Source of the DNA: Kluyvera sichuanensis | Lineage (GTDB): Bacteria > Pseudomonadota > Gammaproteobacteria > Enterobacterales > Enterobacteriaceae | Direction: 5' to 3' | Assembly (NCBI RefSeq): GCF_014218705.1 | Contig: NZ_JABBJF010000005.1 | Coordinates: 203,875 to 267,874, forward strand | DNA: 64,000 nucleotides | Shown: positions 15,569-24,763 of the stretch, piece after piece | Layout: the number at the start of each line of letters is the position of its first letter | How positions within the stretch are numbered: the first letter of the stretch is position 1 | Translations under genes and position numbers: made by a program | The notes under the pieces: generated by a model | The model's database searches: none | What the model was told of the DNA's origin: nothing | Seen by the model: the letters and a program-made list of their open reading frames with translations, nothing else

Positions 15569-15844
15569 ATGGCACGCGTAACTGTTCAGGACGCTGTAGA
15601 GAAAATTGGTAACCGTTTTGACCTGGTACTGGTCGCCGCGCGTCGCGCTCGTCAGATGCAGGTAGGCGGAAAGGATCCGCTGGTTCCAGAAGAAAACGAT
15701 AAAACCACCGTTATCGCACTGCGCGAAATCGAAGAAGGTCTGATCAACAACCAGATCCTCGACGTGCGCGAGCGCCAGGAACAGCAAGAGCAGGAAGCCG
15801 CTGAATTACAAGCTGTTACCGCTATTGCTGAAGGTCGTCGTTAA
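15569..15844 (+). CDS. rpoZ: RNA polymerase omega subunit
   Basis: 91 aa, same length as E. coli omega, starting [20 protein letters not shown]. It binds the beta' C-terminus, assists polymerase assembly and forms one of the ppGpp sites with beta'. It sits between gmk and spoT with short gaps, so it is co-transcribed with the alarmone synthetase/hydrolase. The Gln/Glu-rich C-terminal tail is typical. Confidence 0.98.
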
Positions 15845-15862
15845 TTACATAGCGGGTCGCCC

Positions 15863-17977
15863 TTGTATCTGTTTGAGAGCCTGAATCAGCTGATTCAAAA
15901 TTACCTGCCGGAAGACCAGATTAAGCGTCTTCGGCAGGCCTATCTCGTTGCACGTGACGCTCACGAGGGGCAAACACGTTCAAGCGGTGAACCCTATATC
16001 ACGCACCCGGTAGCGGTGGCCTGCATTCTGGCCGAGATGAAACTCGACTATGAAACGCTGATGGCTGCTCTGCTGCATGACGTGATTGAAGATACCCCTG
16101 CCACCTACCAGGACATGGAGCAACTCTTTGGTAAAAGCGTTGCTGAACTGGTAGAGGGGGTCTCTAAACTTGATAAGCTCAAGTTCCGCGATAAGAAAGA
16201 AGCGCAGGCTGAAAACTTTCGCAAAATGATTATGGCGATGGTGCAGGATATCCGCGTCATCCTCATCAAGCTTGCCGACCGCACCCACAACATGCGCACG
16301 CTGGGCTCATTACGCCCGGACAAACGTCGCCGCATCGCCCGTGAAACGCTCGAAATCTACAGTCCGCTGGCCCACCGTTTAGGTATCCACCACATCAAGA
16401 CCGAGCTCGAAGAGCTGGGCTTTGAAGCGCTGTATCCAAACCGTTATCGCGTGATTAAAGAAGTGGTGAAAGCCGCGCGTGGTAACCGTAAAGAGATGAT
16501 TCAGAAGATCCTTTCTGAAATCGAAGGGCGTTTGCAGGAAGCGGGAATTCCGTGTCGCGTTAGCGGTCGCGAGAAACATCTTTACTCTATCTACTGCAAA
16601 ATGGTGCTGAAAGAGCAGCGTTTTCACTCGATCATGGACATCTACGCCTTCCGCGTTATCGTCCACGATCTGGATACCTGCTACCGCGTACTGGGCCAGA
16701 TGCACAGCCTGTACAAACCGCGTCCGGGTCGCGTAAAAGATTACATCGCGATTCCAAAGGCCAACGGATATCAGTCCCTGCACACCTCAATGATTGGGCC
16801 ACACGGTGTCCCGGTCGAAGTCCAGATCCGTACTGAAGACATGGATCAAATGGCGGAGATGGGTGTTGCCGCGCACTGGGCATACAAAGAGCACGGTGGC
16901 GAAAGCAGTACGACCGCACAAATCCGCGCCCAGCGCTGGATGCAAAGCCTGCTGGAACTGCAGCAGAGCGCCGGTAGCTCGTTTGAATTTATCGAGAGCG
17001 TTAAATCCGATCTCTTCCCGGATGAGATTTACGTTTTCACCCCGGAAGGCCGCATTGTCGAACTGCCCGCTGGCGCTACACCGGTGGACTTCGCCTACGC
17101 CGTGCATACCGATATCGGTCATGCCTGCGTGGGCGCGCGCGTCGACCGCCAGCCTTACCCACTGTCGCAACCGCTCTCAAGCGGTCAGACGGTAGAGATC
17201 ATCACCGCGCCGGGCGCACGCCCGAACGCCGCATGGCTCAATTTTGTCGTCAGCTCAAAAGCGCGCGCCAAAATCCGTCAGATGCTGAAAAACCTCAAGC
17301 GCGACGACTCCGTCAGCCTGGGCCGCCGTCTGCTGAACCACGCGCTGGGCGGCAGCCGCAAACTTGCGGAAATTCCTGCGGACCATGTTCAGCGCGAACT
17401 TGACCGTATGCGTCTTGCCACCCTTGACGACCTGCTGGCCGAAATTGGCCTGGGCAACGCCATGAGCGTGGTAGTGGCGAAAAACCTCCAGCAGGGTGAA
17501 GCTATCCCGTCTGCACCGGGTGCCTCCGGGCATACCCATCTGCCGATTAAAGGCGCCGACGGCGTGCTGATCACCTTCGCGAAATGCTGTCGTCCAATCC
17601 CTGGCGACCCGATCATCGCCCACGTCAGCCCGGGTAAAGGGCTGGTTATTCACCATGAATCCTGCCGCAACATTCGTGGCTATCAGAAAGAACCTGAGAA
17701 ATTCATGGCGGTTGAGTGGGACAAAGAGACGGCGCAGGAATTTATCACCGAGATTAAGGTCGATATGTTCAACCATCAGGGGGCACTGGCCAACCTGACG
17801 GCAGCCATCAATACCGCGGCGTCCAATATTCAAAGCCTGAATACGGAAGAAAAAGACGGCCGCGTTTACAGCGCCTTTATCCGTCTGACCGCACGTGACC
17901 GCGTGCATCTGGCGAATATCATGCGCAAAATCCGCGTGATGCCGGACGTCATTAAAGTCACCCGTAACAGAAACTAG
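15863..17977 (+). CDS. spoT: bifunctional (p)ppGpp synthetase II / hydrolase
   Basis: 704 aa, starting at TTG (MYLFESLNQLIQ) as in E. coli. Order: HD hydrolase domain with HDVIED near residues 72-77, synthetase domain, TGS domain (IYVFTPEGRIVELPAGATPVD), conserved Cys motif CCRPIPGD, and a C-terminal ACT domain. It sets basal ppGpp and responds to carbon, fatty-acid and iron stress. Compared with the K-12 sequence as I recall it, a two-residue insertion lies near HGGESS (about residue 343) and the GEAIPSAPGASGHTH linker differs. It ends 4 bp before trmH. Confidence 0.98.
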   Translation: MYLFESLNQLIQNYLPEDQIKRLRQAYLVARDAHEGQTRSSGEPYITHPVAVACILAEMKLDYETLMAALLHDVIEDTPATYQDMEQLFGKSVAELVEGVSKLDKLKFRDKKEAQAENFRKMIMAMVQDIRVILIKLADRTHNMRTLGSLRPDKRRRIARETLEIYSPLAHRLGIHHIKTELEELGFEALYPNRYRVIKEVVKAARGNRKEMIQKILSEIEGRLQEAGIPCRVSGREKHLYSIYCKMVLKEQRFHSIMDIYAFRVIVHDLDTCYRVLGQMHSLYKPRPGRVKDYIAIPKANGYQSLHTSMIGPHGVPVEVQIRTEDMDQMAEMGVAAHWAYKEHGGESSTTAQIRAQRWMQSLLELQQSAGSSFEFIESVKSDLFPDEIYVFTPEGRIVELPAGATPVDFAYAVHTDIGHACVGARVDRQPYPLSQPLSSGQTVEIITAPGARPNAAWLNFVVSSKARAKIRQMLKNLKRDDSVSLGRRLLNHALGGSRKLAEIPADHVQRELDRMRLATLDDLLAEIGLGNAMSVVVAKNLQQGEAIPSAPGASGHTHLPIKGADGVLITFAKCCRPIPGDPIIAHVSPGKGLVIHHESCRNIRGYQKEPEKFMAVEWDKETAQEFITEIKVDMFNHQGALANLTAAINTAASNIQSLNTEEKDGRVYSAFIRLTARDRVHLANIMRKIRVMPDVIKVTRNRN

Positions 17978-17981
17978 CTTT

Positions 17982-18668
17982 ATGAATTTACAGCGTTATG
18001 CGCGTATTCGTGAGATGCTCGCCAGGCGTCAGCCTGACCTGACGATCTGCATGGAAGAGGTCCACAAACCTCATAATGTCTCGGCGATCGTTCGCACCGC
18101 CGACGCGGTAGGCGTACACGAAGTTCATGCGGTCTGGCCCAGCACCCGAATGCGCCCTATGGCATCCGCGGCGGGCAGTAACAGCTGGGTTCAGGTAATA
18201 ACCCATCCCACCATTGGCGATGCGGTCGGCCATTTAAAGGGCCAGGGCATGCAAATCCTGGCCACTAACCTGTCAGACACATCCGTCGATTTCCGTGAAA
18301 TCGACTACACTCGCCCAACCTGTATTCTGATGGGGCAGGAAAAAACCGGCATCACCCAGGAAGCGTTAGCCCTCGCAGACCAGGACATCATCATCCCGAT
18401 GATCGGCATGGTGCAGTCGCTCAACGTTTCCGTCGCCTCTGCGTTGATTCTCTACGAAGCCCAGCGTCAGCGTCAAAACGCCGGTATGTACCAACGCGAA
18501 AACAGCATGCTGCCGGTCGAAGAGCAGCAGCGTCTGCTGTTTGAAGGCGGCTACCCGGTGCTGGCACACGTCGCCAAACGCAAAGGCCTTCCTTATCCCC
18601 ACGTCAATGAGCAGGGCGAAATTGAAGCCGATGCCACGTGGTGGTCCACTATGCAGGCTACGGAGTAA
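17982..18668 (+). CDS. trmH: tRNA (guanosine-18-2'-O)-methyltransferase
   Basis: 228 aa SPOUT-family enzyme that methylates the 2'-OH of G18 in the D-loop of a subset of tRNAs using S-adenosylmethionine. The trefoil-knot motifs are visible: NVSAIVRTADAVGVHEVH near residue 30, LMGQEKTGI near 110 and IPMIGMVQSLNVSVASAL near 130. It begins 4 bp after the spoT stop and ends 5 bp before the recG ATG, so the three genes are a tight transcriptional unit. Confidence 0.97.
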   Translation: MNLQRYARIREMLARRQPDLTICMEEVHKPHNVSAIVRTADAVGVHEVHAVWPSTRMRPMASAAGSNSWVQVITHPTIGDAVGHLKGQGMQILATNLSDTSVDFREIDYTRPTCILMGQEKTGITQEALALADQDIIIPMIGMVQSLNVSVASALILYEAQRQRQNAGMYQRENSMLPVEEQQRLLFEGGYPVLAHVAKRKGLPYPHVNEQGEIEADATWWSTMQATE

Positions 18669-18673
18669 CCGCC

Positions 18674-20755
18674 ATGCAAAGCCGTCTGCTGGATGCCGTT
18701 CCGCTCAACACATTGACCGGCGTAGGCGCCGCGCAGAGCAATCGGCTGGCGAAAATTGGTCTGCACACGGTGCAGGATTTGCTCCTGCACCTGCCGTTAC
18801 GCTACGAAGACCGCACCCAACTTTATCCTATCGGTGAACTGCTTCCCGGCATCTACGTGACCGTAGAAGGCGAAGTTCTGAACTGTAATATCACCTTCGG
18901 CGGCCGCCGGATGATGACCTGCCAGATTAGCGATGGCACTGGCATCCTGACCATGCGCTTTTTCAACTTCAACGCGGCGATGAAAAATAGCCTCGCCACC
19001 GGGCGACGCGTGTTGGCCTATGGTGAAGCAAAGCGCGGCAAGTACGGCGCGGAGATGATCCACCCGGAATACCGCGTGCAGGGCGACCTCAGTACGCCGG
19101 ATTTGCAGGAGACCTTAACGCCGGTCTATCCCACTACCGAAGGCATCAAGCAGGCGACGCTGCGCAAACTCACCGACCAAGCGCTGGATCTACTCGATAC
19201 CTGCGCCATCAGCGAGTTGCTGCCACCGGAACTGGCACAGGGGATGATGAGCCTGCCGGAAGCGCTGCGCACGCTGCATCGCCCACCGCCGACGCTACAG
19301 CTCGCCGATTTAGAAACCGGTAAACACCCCGCACAGCAGCGTTTAATTCTCGAAGAGCTGCTGGCGCATAACCTCAGCATGCTGGCGCTGCGTGCGGGCG
19401 CGCAGCGTTTTCACGCTCAGCCTCTCAGCGAGAACCGTGAGCTGAAAGATAAGTTTCTGGCCAATTTGCCGTTTAAGCCTACCGGCGCACAGGCGCGGGT
19501 GACGGCCGAAATCGAACATGATCTGGCGTTGGATATACCGATGATGCGTCTGGTGCAGGGCGACGTTGGTTCCGGTAAAACGCTGGTTGCCGCGCTAGCG
19601 GCACTACGCGCTATCGCGCACGGTAAACAGGTGGCGCTGATGGCGCCGACCGAACTGCTCGCCGAACAGCACGCCAACAACTTCCGCAACTGGTTTGAAC
19701 CGCTCGGCATTGAAGTCGGCTGGTTAGCGGGCAAGCAAAAAGGCAAAGCCCGTCAGGCGCAGCAGGAGGCTATTGCCAGCGGTCAGGTGCAGATGATTGT
19801 CGGCACCCACGCCATCTTCCAGGAGCAGGTGCAGTTTAACGGGCTGGCGCTGGTCATCATCGACGAACAGCACCGTTTTGGCGTCCATCAACGCCTGGCG
19901 CTGTGGGAGAAAGGCCAGCAGCAGGGCTTCCACCCACATCAGTTGATCATGACCGCCACCCCGATTCCGCGCACCCTGGCGATGACCGCCTATGCCGATC
20001 TGGATACCTCGGTGATTGACGAACTGCCGCCGGGCCGCACCCCGGTGACCACGGTAGCGATACCTGATACCCGACGTCACGACATTATCGACCGCGTGCG
20101 CAACGCCTGCACCACCGAGGGCCGCCAGGCTTATTGGGTCTGTACGCTGATTGAAGAGTCTGACCTGCTGGAGGCTCAGGCGGCGGAAGCCACCTGCGAA
20201 GAGCTGAAGCTGGCGCTGCCGGAGCTGAATATCGGCCTCGTCCACGGGCGCATGAAGCCCGCCGAGAAGCAGGCGGTTATGCAGGCGTTCAAACAGGGCG
20301 AGCTACATCTGCTGATTGCCACCACGGTCATTGAAGTGGGCGTCGACGTTCCAAACGCCAGCCTGATGATTATTGAAAACCCGGAGCGTCTGGGGCTGGC
20401 ACAGCTGCACCAGCTAAGAGGCCGCGTGGGCCGTGGCGCGGTGGCATCGCACTGCGTGCTGCTCTACAAATCGCCGCTGTCGAAAACCGCACAAATGCGC
20501 CTGCAGGTGCTGCGCGACAGCAATGACGGCTTCGTGATTGCCCAGAAAGATCTCGAGATCCGTGGCCCCGGTGAACTGCTGGGTACCCGCCAGACCGGCA
20601 ACGCCGAATTTAAAGTCGCCGACTTAATGCGCGATCAGGCAATGATCCCCGAAGTTCAGCGCCTGGCACGCCATATTCACGACCGTTACCCACAGCAGGC
20701 TAATGCCCTGATTGAACGCTGGATGCCGGAAACCGAACGTTATTCCAACGCGTAG
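18674..20755 (+). CDS. recG: ATP-dependent DNA helicase RecG
   Basis: 693 aa from MQSRLLDAVPLNTLTGVG; an in-frame upstream extension into trmH is unlikely. The N-terminal wedge/OB domain (residues 1-170) is followed by superfamily-2 helicase domains: Walker A GDVGSGKT near residue 297, DEQH box near 398, MTATPIPRT, and motif VI QLRGRVGRG near 580. It reverses stalled forks and remodels Holliday junctions and R-loops. In K-12, gltS follows on the opposite strand; here glpX follows after 68 bp, marking a rearrangement junction. Confidence 0.98.
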   Translation: MQSRLLDAVPLNTLTGVGAAQSNRLAKIGLHTVQDLLLHLPLRYEDRTQLYPIGELLPGIYVTVEGEVLNCNITFGGRRMMTCQISDGTGILTMRFFNFNAAMKNSLATGRRVLAYGEAKRGKYGAEMIHPEYRVQGDLSTPDLQETLTPVYPTTEGIKQATLRKLTDQALDLLDTCAISELLPPELAQGMMSLPEALRTLHRPPPTLQLADLETGKHPAQQRLILEELLAHNLSMLALRAGAQRFHAQPLSENRELKDKFLANLPFKPTGAQARVTAEIEHDLALDIPMMRLVQGDVGSGKTLVAALAALRAIAHGKQVALMAPTELLAEQHANNFRNWFEPLGIEVGWLAGKQKGKARQAQQEAIASGQVQMIVGTHAIFQEQVQFNGLALVIIDEQHRFGVHQRLALWEKGQQQGFHPHQLIMTATPIPRTLAMTAYADLDTSVIDELPPGRTPVTTVAIPDTRRHDIIDRVRNACTTEGRQAYWVCTLIEESDLLEAQAAEATCEELKLALPELNIGLVHGRMKPAEKQAVMQAFKQGELHLLIATTVIEVGVDVPNASLMIIENPERLGLAQLHQLRGRVGRGAVASHCVLLYKSPLSKTAQMRLQVLRDSNDGFVIAQKDLEIRGPGELLGTRQTGNAEFKVADLMRDQAMIPEVQRLARHIHDRYPQQANALIERWMPETERYSNA

Positions 20756-20764
20756 CGATACCCG

Positions 20765-20781
20765 CAGCCCCGCAGGGGCTG
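20765..20781 (+). terminator. short hairpin after recG
   Basis: CAGCCCC / GGGGCTG seven-bp stem with a 3-base loop, 10 bp after the recG stop. There is no T run, so termination may be partial. The downstream TGTGCTAAACT, an extended -10-like sequence, could start glpX transcription. Confidence 0.45.
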
Positions 20782-20823
20782 TGCTAAACTTCGCACAATT
20801 TTACTTTCCTGGACGAGTTTGTA

Positions 20824-21834
20824 ATGAGACGAGAACTGGCTATCGAATTTTCGCGCGTCACCGAAGCGGCGGCGCTGGCAGGCTACAAATGGCTGGGTCG
20901 TGGCGATAAGAACACCGCCGACGGCGCAGCGGTCAACGCCATGCGTATTATGCTCAACAAGGTCAACATTGACGGCACCATCGTCATTGGCGAAGGCGAA
21001 ATCGATGAAGCGCCAATGCTCTACATTGGCGAGTCCGTTGGTACCGGGAATGGTGATGCGGTGGATATCGCCGTTGACCCCATCGAAGGCACCCGCATGA
21101 CGGCGATGGGCCAGGCAAACGCGCTGGCGGTGCTGGCGGTGGGCGATAAAGGCTGCTTCCTCAACGCGCCTGATATGTACATGGAAAAACTGATTGTCGG
21201 CCCAGGCGCAAAAGGCACTATCGATCTCAACAAACCGCTGGAAGAGAACCTGCGCAACGTCGCCCGCGCGCTGGATAAACCGCTCTCAGAACTTACCGTT
21301 ACCATTCTTGCCAAGCCGCGCCACGACGACGTTATCGTTGAGTTGCAAAAACTGGGCGTACGCGTCTTTGCCATTCCTGATGGCGACGTCGCGGCGTCCA
21401 TCCTGACCTGTATGCCGGATAGCGAAGTCGACGTCATGTACGGCATCGGCGGCGCACCGGAAGGCGTGGTCTCTGCCGCCGTCATTCGCGCACTGGATGG
21501 CGATATGCACGGCCGCCTGCTGGCGCGTCACCACGTCAAAGGCGACAGCGAAGAGAACCGCCGCATCGGTGAAAACGAGCTGGAGCGCTGTAAGGCGATG
21601 GGCATTGAAGCAGGCGTCGTACTGACGCTTGACGACATGGCGCGCAGCGACAACGTTATCTTCTCCGCCACCGGCATCACCAAAGGCGACCTGCTGGACG
21701 GCATTACTCGCAAAGGGAATATCGCCACCACCGAGACGCTGCTGATCCGCGGGAAATCACGGACTATTCGCCGCATTCAGTCGATTCACTACCTCGATCG
21801 CAAAGACACTGAAATTCAGCGTCACATTCTCTAA
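20824..21834 (+). CDS. glpX: class II fructose-1,6-bisphosphatase GlpX
   Basis: 336 aa, the usual length. It hydrolyses fructose 1,6-bisphosphate to fructose 6-phosphate in gluconeogenesis and is Mn2+ dependent. The metal and phosphate signature VDPIEGTRMTAMG lies near residues 85-97, with the lithium-sensitive phosphatase fold throughout. In K-12 it is the third gene of glpFKX and transcribed with glycerol kinase. Here glpF-glpK lie about 8 kb away, downstream of sbp-zapB, so glpX must be expressed from recG read-through or a local promoter. fpr follows on the same strand after 96 bp. Confidence 0.97.
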   Translation: MRRELAIEFSRVTEAAALAGYKWLGRGDKNTADGAAVNAMRIMLNKVNIDGTIVIGEGEIDEAPMLYIGESVGTGNGDAVDIAVDPIEGTRMTAMGQANALAVLAVGDKGCFLNAPDMYMEKLIVGPGAKGTIDLNKPLEENLRNVARALDKPLSELTVTILAKPRHDDVIVELQKLGVRVFAIPDGDVAASILTCMPDSEVDVMYGIGGAPEGVVSAAVIRALDGDMHGRLLARHHVKGDSEENRRIGENELERCKAMGIEAGVVLTLDDMARSDNVIFSATGITKGDLLDGITRKGNIATTETLLIRGKSRTIRRIQSIHYLDRKDTEIQRHIL

Positions 21835-21850
21835 ATCATTTGATCAATAG

Positions 21851-21877
21851 AGCTTTCCGGCCCTTTCGGGCTGGAAA
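21851..21877 (+). terminator. hairpin between glpX and fpr
   Basis: TTTCCGGCCC / GGGCTGGAAA near-perfect 10-bp stem with a TTTC tetraloop shortly after the glpX stop. It lacks a clear T run and may be an mRNA-end or attenuating structure. Confidence 0.5.
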
Positions 21878-21930
21878 TCTGCTCTCGTCGCGGTGATGAT
21901 AAAACTAACGATATTGAGGGGAGAAAAGCC

Positions 21931-22677
21931 ATGGCTGACTGGGTTACAGGCAAAGTTGTTAACGTGCAGAACTGGACGAATGCGCTGTTTAGCCTCACCG
22001 TCCACGCACCGGTTCAACCGTTCACCGCCGGGCAGTTTGCCAAGCTTGGGCTGGATATCGACGGCGAGCGTGTTCAGCGCGCCTACTCGTACGTTAACGC
22101 CCCGCACAACCCCGATCTCGAGTTCTATCTGGTGACCGTTCCTGACGGCAAACTAAGCCCCCGCTTAGCGGCGCTGAAGCCCGGCGATGAAGTGCTGGTC
22201 GTCAGCGAAGCGGCTGGCTTCTTTGTGCTCGACGAAATTCCCGACTGCGAAACCCTGTGGATGCTGGCAACCGGCACCGCCATTGGCCCGTACCTGTCGA
22301 TTCTGGAAGAAGGCAAAGATCTGGATCGCTTTAAAAATATGGTGCTGGTGCACGCTGCGCGCTACGCCGCCGATTTAAGCTATCTGCCGCAAATGCGGGC
22401 GCTGGAAGCGCGTTACGCTGGTAAGCTGCGTATTCAGACGGTGGTCAGCCGGGAAACCGCACCGGGCATGCTAACAGGGCGCGTACCGGCGCTTATTGAA
22501 AGCGGCGCGCTGGAAGCGGCGGTCGGCCTGCCGATGAACGCCGAAACCAGCCACGTCATGTTATGCGGTAACCCGCAGATGGTGCGCGATACCCAACAGT
22601 TGCTGAAAGAGACCCGACAGATGACCAAACACCTGCGTCGTCGGCCGGGCCACATGACCGCTGAACACTACTGGTGA
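21931..22677 (+). CDS. fpr: ferredoxin/flavodoxin-NADP+ reductase
   Basis: 248 aa FAD enzyme that passes electrons between NADPH and flavodoxin or ferredoxin; in E. coli it belongs to the SoxRS regulon. The FAD-binding segment RAYSYVNAP lies near residues 50-58 and the NADP segment LATGTAIGPYLS near 111-122. The C-terminal HYW tail stacks near the isoalloxazine, as in the bacterial subclass. The last 10 bp overlap convergent yiiR. The glpX-fpr neighbourhood is as in K-12. Confidence 0.97.
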   Translation: MADWVTGKVVNVQNWTNALFSLTVHAPVQPFTAGQFAKLGLDIDGERVQRAYSYVNAPHNPDLEFYLVTVPDGKLSPRLAALKPGDEVLVVSEAAGFFVLDEIPDCETLWMLATGTAIGPYLSILEEGKDLDRFKNMVLVHAARYAADLSYLPQMRALEARYAGKLRIQTVVSRETAPGMLTGRVPALIESGALEAAVGLPMNAETSHVMLCGNPQMVRDTQQLLKETRQMTKHLRRRPGHMTAEHYW

Positions 22678-23099
22678 TCGGCGCGGTACTTCACGTCCTG
22701 TGTCTCTTTGCCGTATTTATTTTCGCCCTGGGTGCCAACAAACGCGCCCAGGTCGATAAGCATCATCACAATGATCAGCGTCGGGATAAAGCGCCCTACG
22801 CCCCACTGCCACATGCCGGGCAGCATTGACCAGTTGCCTGCCAGCAGCATCCACGCCAGTATCATCAGCAGCGCCCAGATACCGGACTTGCCCCGGTCAT
22901 GTAAGCGTTTAATCGTCACCGCCGCCGTTGGCCACAGCAGACAGACCAGCATAAATGCCGCCGTTTGCAGGTCAACCAGCCCGCCGCCCGCAAGGCTGAA
23001 CAGCGCCACCATCGTCACCGCCCAGATGGCGATCCAGATCCAGAAGTCACGGCGGCCAATACGGCCTTTACCGGAAAATAACCATTGCTGTAGAGTCAT
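22668..23099 (-). CDS. yiiR: DUF805 inner-membrane protein
   Basis: 143 aa from MTLQQWLFSGKGRIGRRDFW, the typical DUF805 opening; an open upstream extension of 20 codons has no support. Four hydrophobic helices cover about residues 22-130, with IKRLHDRGKSG in the second loop, the family signature. Function is unknown. The position between fpr and yiiQ is as in K-12. It overlaps the fpr 3' end by 10 bp tail to tail. Confidence 0.88.
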   Translation of the reverse strand: MTLQQWLFSGKGRIGRRDFWIWIAIWAVTMVALFSLAGGGLVDLQTAAFMLVCLLWPTAAVTIKRLHDRGKSGIWALLMILAWMLLAGNWSMLPGMWQWGVGRFIPTLIIVMMLIDLGAFVGTQGENKYGKETQDVKYRADHQ

Positions 23100-23210
23100 G
23101 TACCCTTTCCTTTGTCGTTGTGCCGCGTAGTTTACCCTGAAGCGGCCACATTTTGACAAGCGAGGCGGTTCCCGTTTTAATCGTCATCTGAAAAGAGGAG
23201 GACGATAAGC

Positions 23211-23807
23211 ATGAGAAAGTGGATAACGCTGTGTCTAATAGGGCTTGTGGCCCTGGGCGCCGGTCAGTCCGTGCTGTCGGCGCAATCGCCTGCGGCCGTT
23301 GCGCCGTATCTGCTGTCTGGCGCGCCGGTCTTTGACCTCTCCATCAGCCAGTTCCGGGAAAAATTCAATACCGACAATCCGACGCTGCCGCTCGATGAGT
23401 TCCGCGCCATCGCGTCCAGCCGCGATCAGCTCAATATTACCCGAGCCGCCAGCAAGATTAACGAAAACCTCTACGCCTCGACGGCGCTGGAGCGCGGTAC
23501 GCTGAAAATTAAATCTATCCAGATAACCTGGCTGCCTATTCAGGGGCCAGAACAGAAGGCTGCGAAAAATAAAGCTCAGGAATATATGAGCGCCCTGATG
23601 CGCGCCGTGATCCCAACGCTCACCAAACCGCAAAGCCTGCAAAAGCTGCAAAAATTGTTGGCGCTGGGTAAAGGCAAACACTACTTCGCCAGCACCGAAG
23701 GCGCCATGCGCTATGTTGTCGCAGATAACGGTGAAAAAGGGCTGACCTTCGCCGTTGAACCGATTAAGCTGGCGTTATCTGAGAATCTTGAAGGGGAGAA
23801 TAAATGA
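23211..23807 (+). CDS. yiiQ: DUF1454 periplasmic protein
   Basis: 198 aa with a signal peptide (MRKWITLCLIGLVALGAGQSVLSA, cleavage near residue 24). The mature part is a single DUF1454 domain with no cysteines and no catalytic motif that I recognise. It is divergent from yiiR and precedes tpiA on the same strand with a 108-bp gap. The function is uncharacterised; the name follows the K-12 syntenic homologue. Confidence 0.88.
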   Translation: MRKWITLCLIGLVALGAGQSVLSAQSPAAVAPYLLSGAPVFDLSISQFREKFNTDNPTLPLDEFRAIASSRDQLNITRAASKINENLYASTALERGTLKIKSIQITWLPIQGPEQKAAKNKAQEYMSALMRAVIPTLTKPQSLQKLQKLLALGKGKHYFASTEGAMRYVVADNGEKGLTFAVEPIKLALSENLEGENK

Positions 23808-23915
23808 TAAAAAGCAAAGCCTTCATGACATTCAATCTCTATACTGTTTCACAGACCATGCTGCCCTGACGGGCGGCCATATTCCTTAATTCGCTGATAA
23901 GCGTGGAGAATCGAA

Positions 23916-24683
23916 ATGCGACATCCTTTAGTGATGGGTAACTGGAAACTGAACGGCAGCCGCCACATGGTAAACGAGCTGATTGCTAATCTGCGTACCG
24001 AACTGGCTGGCGTTGCTGGTTGTGGCGTTGCTATCGCGCCACCAGAAATGTACATCGATCTGGCTAAACACGCCGCTGCGGGCAGCCACATCCACCTGGG
24101 CGCGCAGAACGTAGACCTGAACCTGTCCGGCGCATTCACCGGCGAAACTTCCGCTGAAATGCTGAAAGATGTTGGCGCAACCTACATCATCATCGGCCAC
24201 TCCGAGCGTCGTACTTACCACAAAGAATCTGACGAGCTGATCGCTAAGAAATTCGCGATTCTGAAAGAACAGGGCCTGATCCCCGTTCTGTGCATCGGTG
24301 AAACCGAAGCAGAAAACGAAGCGGGCAAAACTGAAGAAGTTTGTGCACGTCAGATCGACGCCGTTCTGAAAACTCAGGGCGCAGCAGCCTTCGAAGGCGC
24401 GGTTATCGCTTACGAGCCAGTATGGGCGATCGGTACCGGCAAATCTGCAACCCCAGCGCAGGCTCAGGCTGTTCACAAATTCATCCGTGACCACATTGCT
24501 AAAGCTGACGCGAAAATCGCTGAACAGGTTATCATCCAGTACGGCGGTTCCGTAAACGCAGGCAACGCAGCAGAGCTGTTCACTCAGCCTGACATCGACG
24601 GCGCGCTGGTTGGCGGTGCATCCCTGAAAGCTGACGCTTTCGCGGTGATCGTTAAAGCGGCAGAAGCGGCGAAAAAAGCGTAA
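23916..24683 (+). CDS. tpiA: triosephosphate isomerase
   Basis: 255 aa TIM barrel. Catalytic residues are present: Asn-Trp-Lys (NWKLNG, residues 9-14), His in GHSERR near 95, the nucleophilic Glu in [14 protein letters not shown] near 167, and the phosphate loop GGSVNAGNA. It interconverts dihydroxyacetone phosphate and glyceraldehyde 3-phosphate, placing it functionally with glpFKX and fructose bisphosphatase. Highly biased codon use fits strong expression. The order yiiQ-tpiA is as in K-12, but the next gene is a transporter absent there. Confidence 0.98.
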   Translation: MRHPLVMGNWKLNGSRHMVNELIANLRTELAGVAGCGVAIAPPEMYIDLAKHAAAGSHIHLGAQNVDLNLSGAFTGETSAEMLKDVGATYIIIGHSERRTYHKESDELIAKKFAILKEQGLIPVLCIGETEAENEAGKTEEVCARQIDAVLKTQGAAAFEGAVIAYEPVWAIGTGKSATPAQAQAVHKFIRDHIAKADAKIAEQVIIQYGGSVNAGNAAELFTQPDIDGALVGGASLKADAFAVIVKAAEAAKKA

Positions 24684-24699
24684 GACATTTACGCGGAAC

Positions 24700-24763
24700 G
24701 ACCCCGTAGCCCGGCCAAGCGTAGCGCCGCCGGGAAGAACCGGCCATTTGGCCGGTTTTTTTA
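24700..24763. terminator. REP element plus bidirectional terminator between tpiA and the SLC13 gene
   Basis: A REP core (GTAGCCCGGCCAAGCGTAGC) at 24706-24735 is followed by AACCGGCC / GGCCGGTT with a seven-T run at 24738-24763. It separates two convergent genes. Confidence 0.75.
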
